Assembly (NCBI GenBank): GCA_964517075.1
Contig: CAZFAT010000079.1
Location: 1-15,855, forward strand
Direction: 5' to 3'
Source of the DNA: CAZFAT01 sp964517075
GTDB lineage: Bacteria > Acidobacteriota > Vicinamibacteria > Vicinamibacterales > SCN-69-37
DNA: 15,855 nucleotides
The translations under genes and the position numbers were made by a program. Shown piece after piece: positions 15,747 through 15,855 of this stretch (position 1 is its first letter; each line of letters begins with the position of its first letter). The notes below the pieces were generated by a model that had not been told where the DNA came from, did no database searches, and saw only the letters and a list, made by a program, of their open reading frames with translations.

Positions 15747-15855
15747 CGCGGCCCATCCGTGCCGGACTAGGGCGTTTTCGAGAAGCGTGTCGTACGTTGC
15801 CGGCCTGCGCCGCACGCTCGCGCACCCTCCGAGCGTCATGCGCGTCGGGCGCGCT

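Noticed and set aside
15747..15855. Possible start of another gene at the right edge (ATG near 15837)
   Set aside because: Only six codons remain and no ribosome site or motif is seen, so it cannot be supported.

Overview
This GC-rich, gene-dense 15.9 kb segment reads as a chromosomal fragment of an uncultured or little-studied bacterium, most likely an acidobacterium of the Vicinamibacteria type. That placement is an inference. It rests on the DUF1800/DUF1501 exported pair, a formylglycine sulfatase, two glycine-zipper envelope proteins of a kind common in Acidobacteria, paired PYROXD2-like oxidoreductases and many -10 boxes sitting directly on start codons. I see no tRNA, rRNA, CRISPR array, insertion sequence, phage gene or origin.

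Layout: (1) 2-388, the 3' end of a protein with a DisA/DAC-like nucleotide-binding domain (+). (2) 405-4470, leftward: a sulfatase followed directly by a UMF1-type MFS permease, then a TetA-like MFS permease with its own promoter. (3) 4518-4952, a SixA-like histidine phosphatase (+), divergent from the sulfatase and convergent with the next gene across a hairpin. (4) 5031-5996, a membrane-anchored proline-rich/glycine-zipper protein (-). (5) 6122-7981, rightward: ThiO-like glycine oxidase, pterin-4a-carbinolamine dehydratase and a MerR-type regulator, tightly packed. (6) 7987-8283, a lone BMC-H microcompartment shell protein (-). (7) 8335-11461, leftward: DUF1800 then DUF1501, both with export signals. 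(8) 11619-12419, a lipoprotein paralogous to the gene in (4). (9) 12507-15709, leftward: two tandem PYROXD2/phytoene-desaturase-like flavoproteins.

Most neighbours do not form one pathway. The clear functional units are sulfatase plus permease (release and uptake or efflux of a small molecule), DUF1800 plus DUF1501 (an exported pair of unknown substrate), and the two tandem flavoproteins. The thiO-PCD-merR group is tight but has no obvious shared chemistry.

No stretch longer than 300 bases lacks a gene. The longest gaps are 157 bases (11462-11618, a divergent control region rich in palindromes), 146 bases (15710-15855), 125 bases (5997-6121, divergent promoters), 87 bases (12420-12506) and 78 bases (4953-5030). 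The last two hold long hairpins between convergent genes. The best candidates for new biology are the VirB10-like topology of the two glycine-zipper paralogs, the orphan BMC-H gene, and widespread apparent leaderless initiation.
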